Source of the DNA: Zingiber officinale
Lineage: Eukaryota > Streptophyta > Magnoliopsida > Zingiberales > Zingiberaceae
Direction: 5' to 3'
DNA: 64,000 bases
Assembly (NCBI RefSeq): GCF_018446385.1
Contig: NC_056000.1
Location: 48,640,722 to 48,704,721 of the forward strand
The translations under genes were made by a program, and so were the position numbers. Positions 9,701-22,363 of the stretch are shown piece by piece. The stretch's first letter is position 1; every line of letters begins with the position of its first letter. The notes beneath the pieces were generated by a model that was not told where the DNA came from, searched no databases, and was given only the letters and a program-made list of their open reading frames with translations.

Positions 9701-12043
9701 ATGCAAGATCGAGTCGTGGTTTGGGGCATTTATATGACGGGGTTGCTGAGCGGCGAGGGAGGGGATGAGGAGCAGCTGCGGCCGCCGCCGGTGCTGCAGG
9801 TGAAGGTGTATGGCTCGGCCGTGGAGTCGAGTGTGAAGCGGGCGTGGTTCGCGGGTCTGCTGATCGTGGGGGCGGGGCCAGCGGGGCTGGCCACCGCCGC
9901 GTGCCTCAAGGCCAGAGGCGTCCCGGCGCTGGTCCTGGAGAGGGAGCGCTGCGCCGCGTCGTCGTGGAAGCTGCGCACCTACGAGCGCCTCCGACTCCAC
10001 CTACCGAAGAAGTACTGCGCGCTGCCGCTGATGCCCTTCCCGAAGGAGCTTCCCGAGTACCCCACACGGCAGCAGTTCGTCGACTACCTCGACTGCTACG
10101 TCGATCGCTTCGCCCTCGCGCCGCTCTACGGCGTCGAGGTCGCGCAAGCGGAGTACGATCCGTCCCTGGGCTTCTGGCGCGTCCGTGCCGCCGCCGCCGG
10201 CTTCGCCGGAGGCAGCGGCGGCGGAGTGGAGTTCGTGTCGAGGTGGTTGGTGGTGGCGACGGGCGAGAATGCGGAGGCGGTGTGGCCGGAGACCATCGGA
10301 GTGGCGGCGTTCCACGGCAAGGTGCTGCACACCAGCTGCTACGACAAGGGGGACGAGCACCGTGGCGAACGGGTCCTCGTGGTGGGCTGCGGCAACTCCG
10401 GCATGGAGGTCGCCTTGGACCTCTGCGACAACGATGCCAAGGTCTCTATGGTCGTAAGAGATAAGGCTGGTTGCTGATCTTGTTCTTTTTTATTAATTAA
10501 AGATTAATTGTTGATTATCCTCTAATTAATTAATTAATCGTTCCTACAGTTGCACATATTGCCGAGGGACATATTTGGAATCTCCACCTTCGGGCTTTCC
10601 ATGTTCCTGCTCAAGTGGCTTCCGGTTAAAGCGGCAGACGCCCTCCTCCTTTCGATCGCCAGACTCGTCTTGGGCGACACCGGTAAGTACGGGATCGCGC
10701 GGCCATCGCGCGGCCCCCTAGAGCTCAAAACCGCCACCGGCAAGACTCCAGTGCTCGACGTCGGCACCTTCGCCAAGATCAAGAGCGGCCAAATCAAGGT
10801 TTTTTTTTTGTTGTTGTTTTCTTTCCCCAAATCGCATTACGGAATCGAAGTTTTTCAAATCGTCGTCTCTTTCTCACTGACTCGCAATGGTCGCAGTACT
10901 TGAGATGAGGTTACGATTAGGGTTTTGTGCAGGTGGTCCCTGATGTGAACCAGTACACAAGCAGAGGGGCAGAATTTGTGGATGGTACACACCGGGAATT
11001 TGACTCCATCATCTTGGCGACAGGCTACAAGAGCAATGTCACTTCTTGGCTCAAGGTGCATAGTAAGACAAACCAACCAACATTTTTTATTCTGTAATTA
11101 GGGTTCATACATTTAATGCTACTTCTATTAACTTGTCTGCTAAGATTGCAAAATGAGGAATAAAGTGAATTGACGGAGCAAAGTGACATCGCCTTAAGAC
11201 TCATTTGTGGAACTGATATAAGGATAGTAATGAGGCTGTTTGCGAAAATGCCTGCAAGGATAGACATGTAGATAGAATCGAGCCAATGGCTCATCCATCA
11301 AAGGCAAAAAAAAAAAATCTTGTTTAACTCCCTAGGGGATATATGGTCTATTTATTGCAGTAATGCGTAAGTATGGGCATTGAAGGCGATACATATGAGA
11401 GAACACTCTTAATAACTCTGATAGTGACTTTGGTCCTGCACATAAATCCAACCATATTATCACTTCTATAATCATGACAATCACCTGCATTTTGCCACCA
11501 CATGCTATTTGCGTGGAGGGGGTATCAAAATGGCCCGCAACAGCAGACAAAATAGAGAATAATTGTATGACAGGTTCATTAAAATAATTCGAGCTTACAA
11601 GAACCTGTTCATATGGTACAGTCATTGTATAATAATTAGTGTAGAATTAACTTTCTCGCAGTCATTCTGGACTAACAAATTTTCCCTTCATATACTTATT
11701 CTCTAAGAAGAATTTAAACTCTGCTATCAAACTTGGCCTGATCTACTATAATGTTAATGTGCATATCCATGATTGTTAGTACTTAATACTATTGTAAAAG
11801 AAGGAGAAAAAACAATTCCATGTATCTCACTGTGAGTTTGCATATCACAAGGAGGAGGATTTCTTCAGCAAGAAAGATGGCTTTCCTAAGACTGCCTTCC
11901 CTCATAATTGGAAAGGAAAGAATGGACTCTATGCTACTGGTTTCACAAGGAGAGGGTTGTTGGGAGCTTCCATGGATGCCCACAAGATAGCAGAGGATAT
12001 AGCCAGCCAATGGAATACCAAGGCCAATCCCTTGGAGCTGTAA
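9701..12043 (+). CDS. YUC: YUCCA-type flavin-containing monooxygenase (auxin biosynthesis)
   Basis: YUCCA enzymes convert indole-3-pyruvate to indole-3-acetic acid using FAD, NADPH and O2. Exons: 9701-10465, 10550-10798, 10933-11055, 11852-12043; all junctions are in phase 0, giving 442 aa, close to the family size. Visible motifs are the FAD site [12 protein letters not shown] (residues 55-66), VVATGEN (184-190), the NADPH site [12 protein letters not shown] (227-238) and LATGYKSNV (366-374). The block [12 protein letters not shown] is typical of the family. Start: ATG 9701 is the first in frame; ATG 9734 would give 431 aa. The N-terminal ~50 residues are not conserved and do not decide. Exon 1 is very GC-rich. 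Intron 1 appears to use a GC donor (AAG|GCTGGT); introns 2 and 3 are GT-AG. Closest plant subgroup not determined. Confidence 0.93.
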
Positions 12044-13100
12044 AAATATCAGGCACAAGTTCCCCCCAAACCCTGATACACTCTATTGATCATTTTTGTT
12101 GTGGTACAACTGGGAATTGGCCTTCCTTTGTTTATGGGTCTGGATACAGGTATTAAAAAGAAACAAAATTAAGTCTCCTAGGCCAGTGAATTATTTTTTT
12201 TGTGAGTTCTTTGTATAGCCAACTCACTAAAAGGTTGGACTCTAGATAACTTGCAGCTCGCACTTAGACGACAAATCAATCTAGAAAACTGAGTAGTTGG
12301 GTAGTGTGTATACACTTCCAAATCAAATATTGTTGCTTGTAACTAAGTGTTCACCCCCAGTTTCTTTATATTTATAACTTGTACAAATTTCTTTTGCAAA
12401 CTAAGATGCTGTTGTCATAAGTATAACTCTATCTGCCACATTGAGATGTCTATAAACTTCATTCTTTTTTCTACACGGGGAATCAATCCCTCAATATGAT
12501 GATTGCATTCAGGTGCCTAATTACTTCGGATAACAAGTCCGTGGCAGAACTAACATTGTTGTTGTCCCTTCGTTTGTTGTCTCTTTTGTAGAATGTTCTG
12601 GGATCATAAGTACTCATATATAAAAGTGTGGGTGCTGGTTTGTGTATGGGGAGGATGTAAATAGAAATAATAAACTTGCAGAGGTCAAATTCATGTTGAA
12701 TTTTCTCTTCACGCAAGTATATGACACCATAATTTCTCTTCTATATATCTTTTCATGTTATATTAGTAGTGCAAATACAAAGATGTCTTTGTATTCTCTT
12801 GACACAAGTCTATATATATGAAGTTTTTTACATGTTGCAACAAATCTTCATCTTGTTAATTAAATTAATATAATGCCAGAGACCCAGAGTACATCATGAG
12901 TTGATATGTTTGCTTAGTACCTATTATCACTTTTATTGTCTTGTATACCATGGGGGGTAAACAAGCCCACTGATTGCCATCCTATATATTCAAGTTAGCC
13001 ATCCTGTTAGTCACCCTAAATGGTCAAATAATCTGTCTGCACCCTAAATAGACAAGTAATCTATCTTCACCCAGTTTCAGTTTTTCATTATGTTAAGATT
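12044..13100. other. YUCCA 3' UTR and downstream intergenic DNA
   Basis: No ORF with recognisable homology. The 3' UTR probably ends within the first few hundred bases. A ~30-bp tandem duplication (CACCCTAAATGGTCAAATAATCTGTCTG and a variant) lies at about 13010-13070. Confidence 0.35.
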
Positions 13101-13104
13101 TTTT

Positions 13105-13655
13105 TTTTTGAGAATATGTTTGATAACTTGATTTTTTTTTTTTAAAAAATAAAATATTAGAAGATAAAAAAGTCCAACTTGAATAATAGAGAACAATAAT
13201 ACTTTTCTGAAATATTTTCTTTAATTTTTAAAAAGTTAAATCCGGAATCACAAATTTATTCAAATAAAATATATTATTAATATATTATTATTATATTATT
13301 TTATTAACTATTGTTATTTATTATGTAAAATTGTTACTATCAACTATTAGTCAATTTATTATTGTTGTTGTTGTGAAATATAATGGTATTATATATTTTA
13401 TAATATGATATATAATAATGTAACATAATATAATACGCATTATAATGTTATATTTTTGTAATACAATAAAATTATTAGTATATTACAATATATTATTAAT
13501 AATCAACCATATAGTTATCAATATTTTTATTCCATATATAATTTACTTTTACTAAACTGAAGAAGCTTAAAAAGTGGAAGGTGTTTTCACTTTTCACATT
13601 ATTCATTTCATAAAAATAAAAAATTGAAACAAAAATCATGAACCAAACAAACCCT
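13105..13655. repeat. Possible AT-rich MITE
   Basis: Very A/T-rich block starting GAGAATATGTTTGATAACTTG and ending ATGAACCAAACAAACCCTT. The ends are imperfectly complementary, in the style of TGTTTGG-ended MITEs. No clear TSD was found, so this is tentative. Confidence 0.25.
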
Positions 13656-16600
13656 TAAACACTTTACTTAATACATTCACATTTAATGTGTCGAATATAA
13701 GCATGCATTGCATCTTGATCTTGAGGATGTCAAGCCTACGAGTTCATCAAAATTTCTTCCTTTTCTCTCCTCAAAACTATCAGATTTTACAGGGTATACT
13801 TAAGCTGTGAGAGGGAGGGAAGAAAACCATTGACTTTGACAAAGAAAATTGGACTATGCTTTTGCTGAGAGGCAAAAATGTTATACGGTCATCTGATTGA
13901 GTGATTTTTTCCAAAGAACGGCTCTAGAGGCAATCAAATTAAGATTATGATCATTGCTTTGATCTAAGAGGGGATGATGGTGATAGATTACTACTCTAAA
14001 TACAGAGAGTTATTAGGTGAGTTGAAAAATTATTTGAATGTCTTAATCTGTATGTTCGGTTACCCTCATTGGTTGAGTTATAATGACATTGCTTTACCCT
14101 CATAAACTGAAGATGGATTATTAGCTATTGTAAATATAGAAGCATGCATCGTAATGATATTAAGACCACAACTTCTCCCCCCAAATCTTCTTTAGTCTTT
14201 TTTGTTCCTCTCCTCTCTAAAACCATCAATTTTTGCATATGGCTTTAAAGGCCACCTTCAAATCCTTGTAAGAAAGATATCTGAACAATTTAATCAGGAA
14301 GAGCACTATAAAACCAATGGAATGAGAGCATGAGTGTTATGCTGCAGGGAAGTTTTGTATAAATCCAACAGGATTAGGTGTTGGCCTAGCTCGTGTGGAA
14401 TTAAATTGTGATGAGTTGTGGATCAATTGCCAACTGTCTTGACTTAATGTCATCCTCAAGCTGGTGATAAGTACAAATTAGTTCAACATGCCATCCTTTT
14501 TTCCATGTGGCTATCAATCTCTTTTGTTGCTGACTGGATCACATATGATAAAACAAATGATACAGTCTTGATTGAGGTTCCAAGTCATCAGTTTTGGTTA
14601 AGTTTCAACGTGTGTGCTTGAGAATCTTTTCATCCTATCCCTCGCTCTCCCTTTATCGAGTTGGAGTGATTTTGATAGGTGACCTATCATGACTAACACG
14701 AAACATGAGCGAGCGAAACTAGAAATTGAGTGGTGTTACAGAACAATGATAAATTGTGTTTATTCCATTATACTTATATACTACAATCTTTAGTCATTAA
14801 CCTACCAAGGAAATTGATCACAACCAAAGTAAAGAAGACCATAGAATTACTTGGAAATTGTAGTCTGATAAAGTATCTTCTCCAAGCTTCTACCTGTAGC
14901 TCTCAAGTCAATATCTGAACTGCATCCATTATACCTAGATCATTGATTTGAGACTACCATCATCTATCTTATTCCAAGTCACAAATCTCCATTACTAGTC
15001 AAATACGCCACTGAATGATTGAACTGCATCCTTCCTGTCCACTGTGATGATTCATTGTAAAAAAAAACTAGTTTCTTTTACTTTCTGTTATGATGGATGA
15101 GTCTTCTTCATATCCTCCAAAACAAAACAAAGTTTGATGTCTTGATATGCAACTTACTGTATGTTTTATGAAGTGTTTCAAACAAGACAGGTCGCCAACC
15201 TGAACTGTTGTTGTGTGTTTTGATTTCTGGATTTCAGTTACTGAGTTGGCTGATTGGATTCCTGTTTAAAAACACTGACTTTGATGCCATTTCTGCTGAG
15301 TGATCATCAAGTTGCCATCCCTGTTTCCGAGCATTGAAACCAAGACCAAACTCCTTTATCAGCAGGAAAAAGAATAGTCAAGACTAAGACAAGCAACCTT
15401 CCGACTATTAGCTCAGCCAGTTTGTATTCACTATCCCTTGCAATCTTATCCTTGCAACTCTGTCCATGATGTCAATTACATCACTGCACATCAATGCATG
15501 ATTCCAAACTAAAAGCTGAAATGTCTTTGAACATGTTTCTGTTGGCATTATTGCTTCTTTTCTGTATATGCTTTGATAGAAAGTCATGCAATAAGAATTT
15601 TGTCATTTTTTTAAAGCCGTGAAAAGGGATATATATGAAAGCTCCATGGTTGTTGATGAGTGTATTCACTTACGCTCTCCCTACTTTTGACGCTTACTAA
15701 AGCCTTTGAAACTGAAAGCAACCTTAATGCCATTGGTTTTGCAGCAGAGAAGCAGGGAGCTGTTATAGTAGCCAACAAGAAATACAACTCCTGGTAATGC
15801 CTTTGGATATTGGACAACGATCAGCATGAAGGTATTATCCACATATTATCAAGTATTTTATTTGTGTATAAAAAATTAAATTATTATTATTTATTGCACT
15901 TAATTTTCCGTTGAAAATGCATGCGCTACATGAGTTCTGAGAACGACATGCTGAACCGTGCAGCTCTTGTCGTTGTCTCTGCTACTTTGTTATCCCACTC
16001 TCTCTGTAAAATCCCTTTCAACTAAAAAATACAAGTCATGGAAAATGAATAGGAAAAGGAGACAACTCCCTGCAGTAGCAGAGCTGTCGAGTTGGTACGT
16101 GGTGGTAAATTTGTATAATAGGATGAAAGTTTGAATTTCTTGAGGTTTATTCTCTTAAGGAATTAGCTTCTCCCATCTAAGAGGTCGGTTTATATTGTGA
16201 TTTATCTCTCTTTAAATGTCTTGGGATTGATTTGGAGGGATGTCTGGGATGAGCACATCACCTTTTATATCACTTGGTGGTAAAAGGTGAATACGTTTGT
16301 CCCAGCATTCTCATCAATTCGTCTTAGGGTCAACACGGAGGAGATAAATTACGGATGACTACTAATCTTTGGAATAGTGACTAGTACATAAGGGAGATAT
16401 TTATCTCGATTTTATCGAGATTCTTATCCCATATCTTATGATGATAATATTTCATGTGCTACCATTAAATCATTTCGAGGGGACTACCTGTTATATCACT
16501 TGAGTAGCATAGCTTGCTTGTTTAATAACTAACAAATATGACCATTACCAACTTCTTCTAAATTTTATGTATCCTTATAAAATAATTTTTAAAGAAAAAT

Positions 16601-17576
16601 AAAAGATTTCTTTTCTTATATATAAAAGTGTACTTTGTGGACTCTTGACTGTTGGTTTAGCCAAGTTCTCAAGTATGACTAGTTGGTCAAATTGAGTTGG
16701 ATGAAATAGTTAGTTTAAGCGGGTCAATCGATTTGAGTGAGTTAATCGACCCAATTGATATGGTTGGGTGAGTGGGTTGTGTGGGTTTGATGGTTGGTGT
16801 AAGTTTAAATGGCCTGAGTGAGTTGGTTGATCGAGGCAAATCAAGCTAGATAGTGTAGTTGAATTCAATTCTAACTGTTTAGTCCAAAGTCAAGCAAGTG
16901 AGGTGGTTGGTTCAATCAATATGAGCAACCTACCATTTGAGTCAATGAGAACAGGTACATTCTTTTTGGTTTTGTTAAGAAAGCGTGAAGATAGTGATGA
17001 ATGTACTTAGTCTCCTTCCCTTCTGCCTTATGCCATGGATAGCTTCTCCACCTATAAATCTATCTTAAAGCCATTGTTCTTTTATGCTTCCCTATCCTAA
17101 GAAGTAAGTCAATGAACTAGAGATCCAAAATTACACCTAATGGATCAAATGACCTTGATCAAAGAGGGGCACAACACAGCCTAAGTCCAAGTCCGGATTG
17201 AAAATGCTAACTTAGAGCTTCCCCCATTAGAATTATATGGCAAGAAAGAGGTTATATATATCAAACTTGTCGAGATTACTATTTTGACTCAACAAATGAG
17301 TCAAATTGGATTAGCTCTTCGTGTACCTTGACCTTGAACATTTTGAGTATTCCTAAACAAATGAGACTAAACTATCTTAAATTCAAAGTCTAAGCTATTG
17401 TCACTTGGGCCATAAGCGGGCCTATTAGTTACAATATACGTCCAAATTCGATAATATTCACATTGGTAGCATATTGGTAGACAGTAGACTAATATATTTG
17501 AAACTTTAATACTTGAAAATGATTTGACCTTTTCTCCGCCTACCCCACCATCATATTCTATTGATTTATGTATCTA
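13656..17576. other. Gene-free stretch between YUCCA and the first Tat element
   Basis: Scattered ORFs of 60-70 codons (for example 14730-14918 and 15611-15817) show no recognisable domain. A block at about 16680-16930 is rich in degenerate GAGTTGGTT/GGTTGG repeats and resembles the G/T-rich part of the BIG BROTHER gene intron near 48000-48240. No tRNA or conserved RNA was recognised. Confidence 0.4.
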
Positions 17577-17584
17577 ACTCTAAG

Positions 17585-18005
17585 TAGGGATGATAATGGG
17601 TCGAGTTCGAGTTAAATTTTATATCCACCGTTCCCATACTTATCGGGTATAGGATTTCTGATGGGTATATCCATATCCATTAAAGGATCGGATATTTTCT
17701 ATAGTTTTAATTTTTCTTCTTTCTATCCAATTATTATCATTCTACAAAAATATATTAAAATTAACATCCTATTAATAAATATATATATAATAAAAAAAAT
17801 AGATTAAACATCTATATAGTCTCCTCCTAATATCAACAAAAATAGCAAATTGATTTTAGAAAAAGAAAATTTTCTTTAGTATATGTATATATATATATTA
17901 TTTAATCGAGTATTCGGGTCGGGTATTGATAGTCCCTTCATACCTTTCTTTATTCGGGTCAGGTATCAAATTTTCTATTGGGTTCAGATAAAATTGTCAT
18001 CCCTA
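17585..18005. mobile_element. hAT-type MITE, family 2, copy 1
   Basis: A 421-bp unit begins TAGGGATGATAATGGG and ends AAATTGTCATCCCTA, and is flanked by a perfect 8-bp TSD ACTCTAAG (17577-17584 and 18006-18013). Internal sequence is rich in GGGTA/ATACC and CGGGTCGGG repeats. TAGGG termini with an 8-bp TSD are hallmarks of hAT elements. No transposase is encoded, so it is non-autonomous. Confidence 0.85.
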
Positions 18006-18013
18006 ACTCTAAG

Positions 18014-18619
18014 TTGGACATGAAGGGAGGGAGACCCAGAGGACTCCGTCTTTTAGAGGGCCTTCAAAAAAAAATATTATAAATTGGTTATAGGTTCAAA
18101 AATAATAATTTTAATTTTTTTAATCCTAAGTAATCTAATTATTCAAATATACGAAGAGTTTTTTAAAAAAATCAAGTCCATTTTAAATCACAAACTATAA
18201 AAACAAATATTGGTAAAAAAAAAACAACGGAGACACGTCATGAGGTGGTAATGATGATGGGGTGATACTAACATTCGGTGAATGAATGATTTCGTAAATT
18301 GTCCGGCGGCAATGGAGCAGTGCTAGATTCTTTTAATTTGGTAGCTTCTTTAAGAGGCGTTTGATTTAGAAGAATAATTGTGGAAAATGAGAATAAAATT
18401 ATTAATTATAATTGTTAATATTTAGATTATAGAAATAGAAATAAAATAAGAGAATGAATATTTGAAATTGGATAATAACTCATTCCCATGTATTTCTCCT
18501 TCAACGAGCTATTATTCTATTTTCATCAATCAAAATATTTCCTTATTTTAAAAATACCCTTGATCTAAAATTAAAATTCTCTCCTTTAATATGAAATATC
18601 AAAAAATATATATATGTAT
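18014..18619. other. Intergenic DNA left of Tat-1, with a possible split MITE end
   Basis: Contains AAGAGGCGTTTGATTTAGAA at about 18350, a TGTTTGG-like MITE end. A possible partner end (AAAGAATCACATGCTCCTGAG) lies at about 29740, on the other side of Tat-1. If real, Tat-1 inserted inside that MITE. No ORF of interest. Confidence 0.25.
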
Positions 18620-18624
18620 ATATA

Positions 18625-19495
18625 TGATTCTGTCCGAATGTCGAATCAACGGACGCTGGGCACGTGGCGCTTCCGGCTGCTGGCGTGGATCTTCGACTGA
18701 CGGCACAAAGCTCCGGCGAATCTGCACAGAAGTCGGGCCGGGAAGGGATTCCCGGCGACGACCCTCCGACGCTCAAGTCAGGCGAAGCTCAAGAAAGAAA
18801 CAGTGACTTTAAAACTCGTAGACTGCGTACCTCCGGCGAAGAATGAGGTCCTTTATATAGGGCAGTGAAGAAGTGAGTGTACATTTACCGAGGTGTACAC
18901 GTGTCCATGGCCCATACTCCAGTAAGGACTTGTCAGTGAGCTTCCCTAACCCATACTGCTACAGTCTTAGCATGTCCTTGATGGGACAGCGGAATCCCCT
19001 ATCACAAGATTTGGAGCATGACCCACACGTGAAACATACCTGCTGTCAGAAGAAGACGTTCCTTGTTCTTTTCCCCTTTGCTCCCAATCTGGCTTCCGGG
19101 CGGACAGCTCCCTCAACATCCGGCCGGACATATGCGATGATTTACTTGGGGAGATCCTCCATCACGTGTTTTATGGGGACTATTGGCAGTGTTACCTTAG
19201 GGCTTTGACCGAGCGTGAGGTCCGCTCGGCCAACGACCTTTTCCACTGAGCGCCGGAACCCTGATTTCGACAGGGCGCCTTTAACCATCAGCCGAATATC
19301 GTCCGGTCGGCAAGACGATCGGACCCATCCCTCTCCGGGAGTTCGATTCCATCGGCCGGCCGGACGTTCGGTCGGGCCCGGCCCTCTTCGGCCGTCCGGT
19401 CGGACCCGGCCCTCTCCGGCTGGATAACTGCCACTGTGACTTCCACGTGGCGTTGACTCCACAGGGCGGGGTCCCCTGTTTTTACTACCGGATCA
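18625..19495 (-). repeat. Tat-1 3' LTR (871 bp)
   Basis: In plus orientation it reads TGATTCTGTCCG...ACTACCGGATCA. Relative to the other LTR it has about 31 substitutions, mostly transitions, and retains 16 bp (around GTGGCGTTGACTCCAC, near 19447-19462) that the 5' LTR lacks. Confidence 0.92.
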
Positions 19496-19509
19496 CTTGC
19501 CTCCCCTTC
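19496..19509 (-). other. Tat-1 polypurine tract
   Basis: Minus strand GAAGGGGAGGCAAG ends directly at the 3' LTR. The same tract is kept in Tat-2 at 32312-32325. It primes plus-strand DNA synthesis. Confidence 0.8.
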
Positions 19510-19861
19510 AAGTCTAGTCGAAGGAGGCGAATAGTCCGACTGACTGGACTAAGAATCTGGACGAGCGGCTCCTTCGTGTTGGTATCCTCCGCTCGGCCAA
19601 CCATAGAGGTAGCCTTGAGTGAATTAACAATGGCATTGACTGGATCTCCTCGTGCTCTGCGCCAATCTTCGACATTAAGGTTGAGCATGCTTCCATTAAA
19701 TGCTCCGAATGATTGAATGCCACGTGGAGCACTGCCATCGGAATACCGCGACGGTGGCATGATGTTTTGATGTGATCGAAGCGATTCGAAATGGACGGCT
19801 CGATGCATGCTTTGATTCCCGTGACCTGGATCCAACGGTGGAGGCCGTCCGGCCTTCACCC

Positions 19862-19868
19862 TATAAAT
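19862..19868 (+). promoter_or_regulatory. Putative TATA box of the antisense gene
   Basis: TATAAAT in the context CCCTATAAATTCTTCG, 276 bp before the ATG of the antisense gene. Tat-2 has TTTATAAAG at the matching place (32775-32783), 249 bp before its ATG. Conservation of a TATA at the same spot supports an independent promoter reading opposite to gag-pol. Confidence 0.5.
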
Positions 19869-20137
19869 TCTTCGTTTCCTTCTCTCCCTCACTTGCCTCC
19901 GCGATTTCGACTACTGCCCCCTGCGCTTTGGAGCTCCGGCGATCCTGTTTCTGTTCTCCGACGCTCTCCGACGCCTTTTCCTTGATCCCTCTCCCCGCAG
20001 CAAGGTTTTATATCTTTCCTTCCTCTTTTTCGGTGTTTCCTCCGCATTTCTTTTTCAGTTTCGATCCTTGAAACTTCCTTTCGTTTGCTGTTGTTTTTCT
20101 CCTGCCTTTTTGCCTTTTGACTCCTCTTGATCGGCCC

Positions 20138-22363
20138 ATGGCTAGCTCTTCCAATCCCGAAGATCAGTCGCTTGGCCCATGGTACATCACCATGCAGTCC
20201 CGATTCGAACAGCGGGACTTCGATATTTTGGCCGACAATTTCGAAAGCCCAGAGGATTTCGAAATTCGCTTAGCTGGTCCTTCCGCTCGGCCTCACAGGC
20301 CGCTGCACGGAGCTTTCTGTGTCTTCCGAGATCAGTTTATCGTCGGTCTTCGTTTTCCTGTACACCCTTTCATCATAGATGTCTGTAACTTTTTCGGTGT
20401 GCCGCTCGGCAGTTTAGTATCCAATACCTTCCGTCTCCTCTGTGGTGTTGTCGTTTTGTTTAAGATTCACAATATCCCCCTCCGACTGGAGGTCTTCTTC
20501 TATTTCTATTACCCCAAGCAAGCCGAGTCGGGCACCTTCATGTTCCAAGCTCGGCCCGGCTTGGTCTTTTTCAACAAACTTCCTACTTCCAATAAACATT
20601 GGAAGGATTATTTTTTCTACATCCGTATGCCCAATCAGGCAAACTTTTCGACCCAGTGGCAGGTTAGTCTGCCTCCCACTCCCGAGTTGAAGAAGTTCAA
20701 GACCCGACCGGACTACCTCCACGCTGCAAATATACTGGCCGGTCTGCGACTTGACATCAACAAACTTCTCCACGAGGGAGTGATGTACATCTTCGGGCTA
20801 AGTCCTATACGGACTCCTCTTCCGGCCGGCTTCGGTAAGAACTTTGGTTGGGCATTTGCTTTGATTGCTAACTGATTTCTTTTCATTTCTTTGCAGCGGA
20901 CATTGTTATGGATTCGGTCATGGTCGGTGTTTTGAAGAGAAAGGCGGCCGCTCTGGAAGCCGCGGCGGCCAGAGAAATGAAAGCTTTGGGTATCCAGCCG
21001 GTCGGATCCCACGAAGGAGAGAGCGGGACTCAGGCTGAGTCGACCGCTCCTGCTTCTCAGCAAAACATGGCCAGCGGAGCCACTCCTCCTGGAGAACCAA
21101 CTGCCCCCGAGGAAGGTTCCGCTCGGGAGGAGGAGCAGCCTCTACAAAAGAGGCGCCGAGTGGAGACTCCCCTGCGGTCGGGGACCTTTGCGGTCCAACC
21201 ATCCGAGCGGGTCACTGCAACCGCTCGAGGCAAGGCGCCAGTGACTGAAACCATTTCGTTTGACCGGACACCTTCTGAATGGGATGAGCCGGCCGCGCCA
21301 ATGGAGGCTATTCCAATCAGCACCCTTCCGCCCGCTCGCCATTCAGTCCAGCGCTCTACCATTCATTCCCAGTTTTCTACGCCGGCTTCTGATCCCCTTC
21401 CGACCGCCGGTCGGACGACCCCCGGTCATGGCCGCACGATTCGGGTCACTCTTCATCTCCCGATTGAAGAGCTGATTCCAGAAGCCGATCGTCCTTCTGC
21501 GCCCGAGCACACCATCACCTTGAAAGGGCCCTTAGCTGAGATGTGGGCCGATGCTCGGGCCCGCACTGCGATGATACCCCTCGGAAATTTGGCTAACATC
21601 CATATACAGCAGGCCACGAGGGTAAGTTTGTAATCTACCAACTTTGGTATTCATTCTTTCCGATCGGCCGCTCATAACTATAATTTTCTTTTGCCAGAGA
21701 TGGGTGGAGGAAATTGCGGTTTCCAACCGCTTGGCCTTGGTGGATGAAGAGCTACGGCAACTGAAGGCCGCAGTTGGTCCGTCCGGCCTTCAGGGACCTT
21801 CCTATTCTGAGCTGCAAAAGGAGCTGAAGAAGGCTCAAACTCTGCTGACGGCCGAGCAGAAGAAGACAGCCGACCAGGCCCATGCCTTGGCCGAGTCCGA
21901 GCGACAAGTCAAGTCGCTTGACACGAAAATAACCCTGGCCACCACTCGGAAGAATACAGCTATCTTCGATCTGGAGAAGAAGAATGTTGAGGCTCGGGGC
22001 CTGGAGCTGAAGATAAAGGAGTTGACAGAGCAGCTCGACAGGGAGAAGGCGGGCCGCTCGGCCGACGCGGAAAAGCTTAAGAATCTGAACGAGGCCCTCA
22101 CTGGCTCCCAGGCGATTTTCAAAGAATATCAGGATGCCGAGCCGAGCCGAGTCGCCGCTCTACGACAGAGCTACATCCGATTGCCCGAATTCTCGGAGAA
22201 AATCTGTGAGCGGATGTACACAGCCTTCGACCTGGCCATGACTGCCACTATGACCTATCTGAAGTCGAAGGGCCTTCTTCTGAACTCCACCAATATTCCG
22301 GCCTGCGATCAGGTGGCGCTCCTAGATACCATCCCCAAGACCCTCTACAATTATATCGAGTAA
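20138..22363 (+). CDS. Antisense three-exon gene carried by Tat-1 (gypsy-type transposon-domain-like protein)
   Basis: Lies between integrase and 3' LTR, opposite to gag-pol. Exons: 20138-20834, 20897-21621, 21698-22363; junctions are canonical (G|GTAAGA...TTGCAG and AGG|GTAAGT...TTGCCAG) and phases agree, giving 695 aa with no internal stop. Residues ~1-230 form a globular domain (FRDQFIVGLRFPVHPFI..VCNFFGVPLG.LVSNTFRLL), similar in feel to the Pfam family called putative gypsy type transposon (Transposase_28); this is recall, not a search. Exon 2 is a Pro/Ala/Glu-rich, probably disordered linker. Exon 3 is a long coiled coil (EELRQLKAAV...LELKIKELTEQLD). Function unknown. The same gene with the same first intron is present, broken, in Tat-2. 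Antisense 3' genes are known in some Tat elements such as Grande. Confidence 0.75.

Noticed and set aside
9301-9729. Minus-strand ORFs of 99 and 142 codons over the YUCCA promoter and leader
   Set aside because: They overlap the TATA box and start of a solid plus-strand gene, have Arg/Gly-rich unfamiliar sequence and no promoter of their own.
9844-10464. Long alternative-frame ORFs in YUCCA exon 1, both strands
   Set aside because: High GC removes stop codons in all frames; the Arg/Ala-rich translations show no domain.
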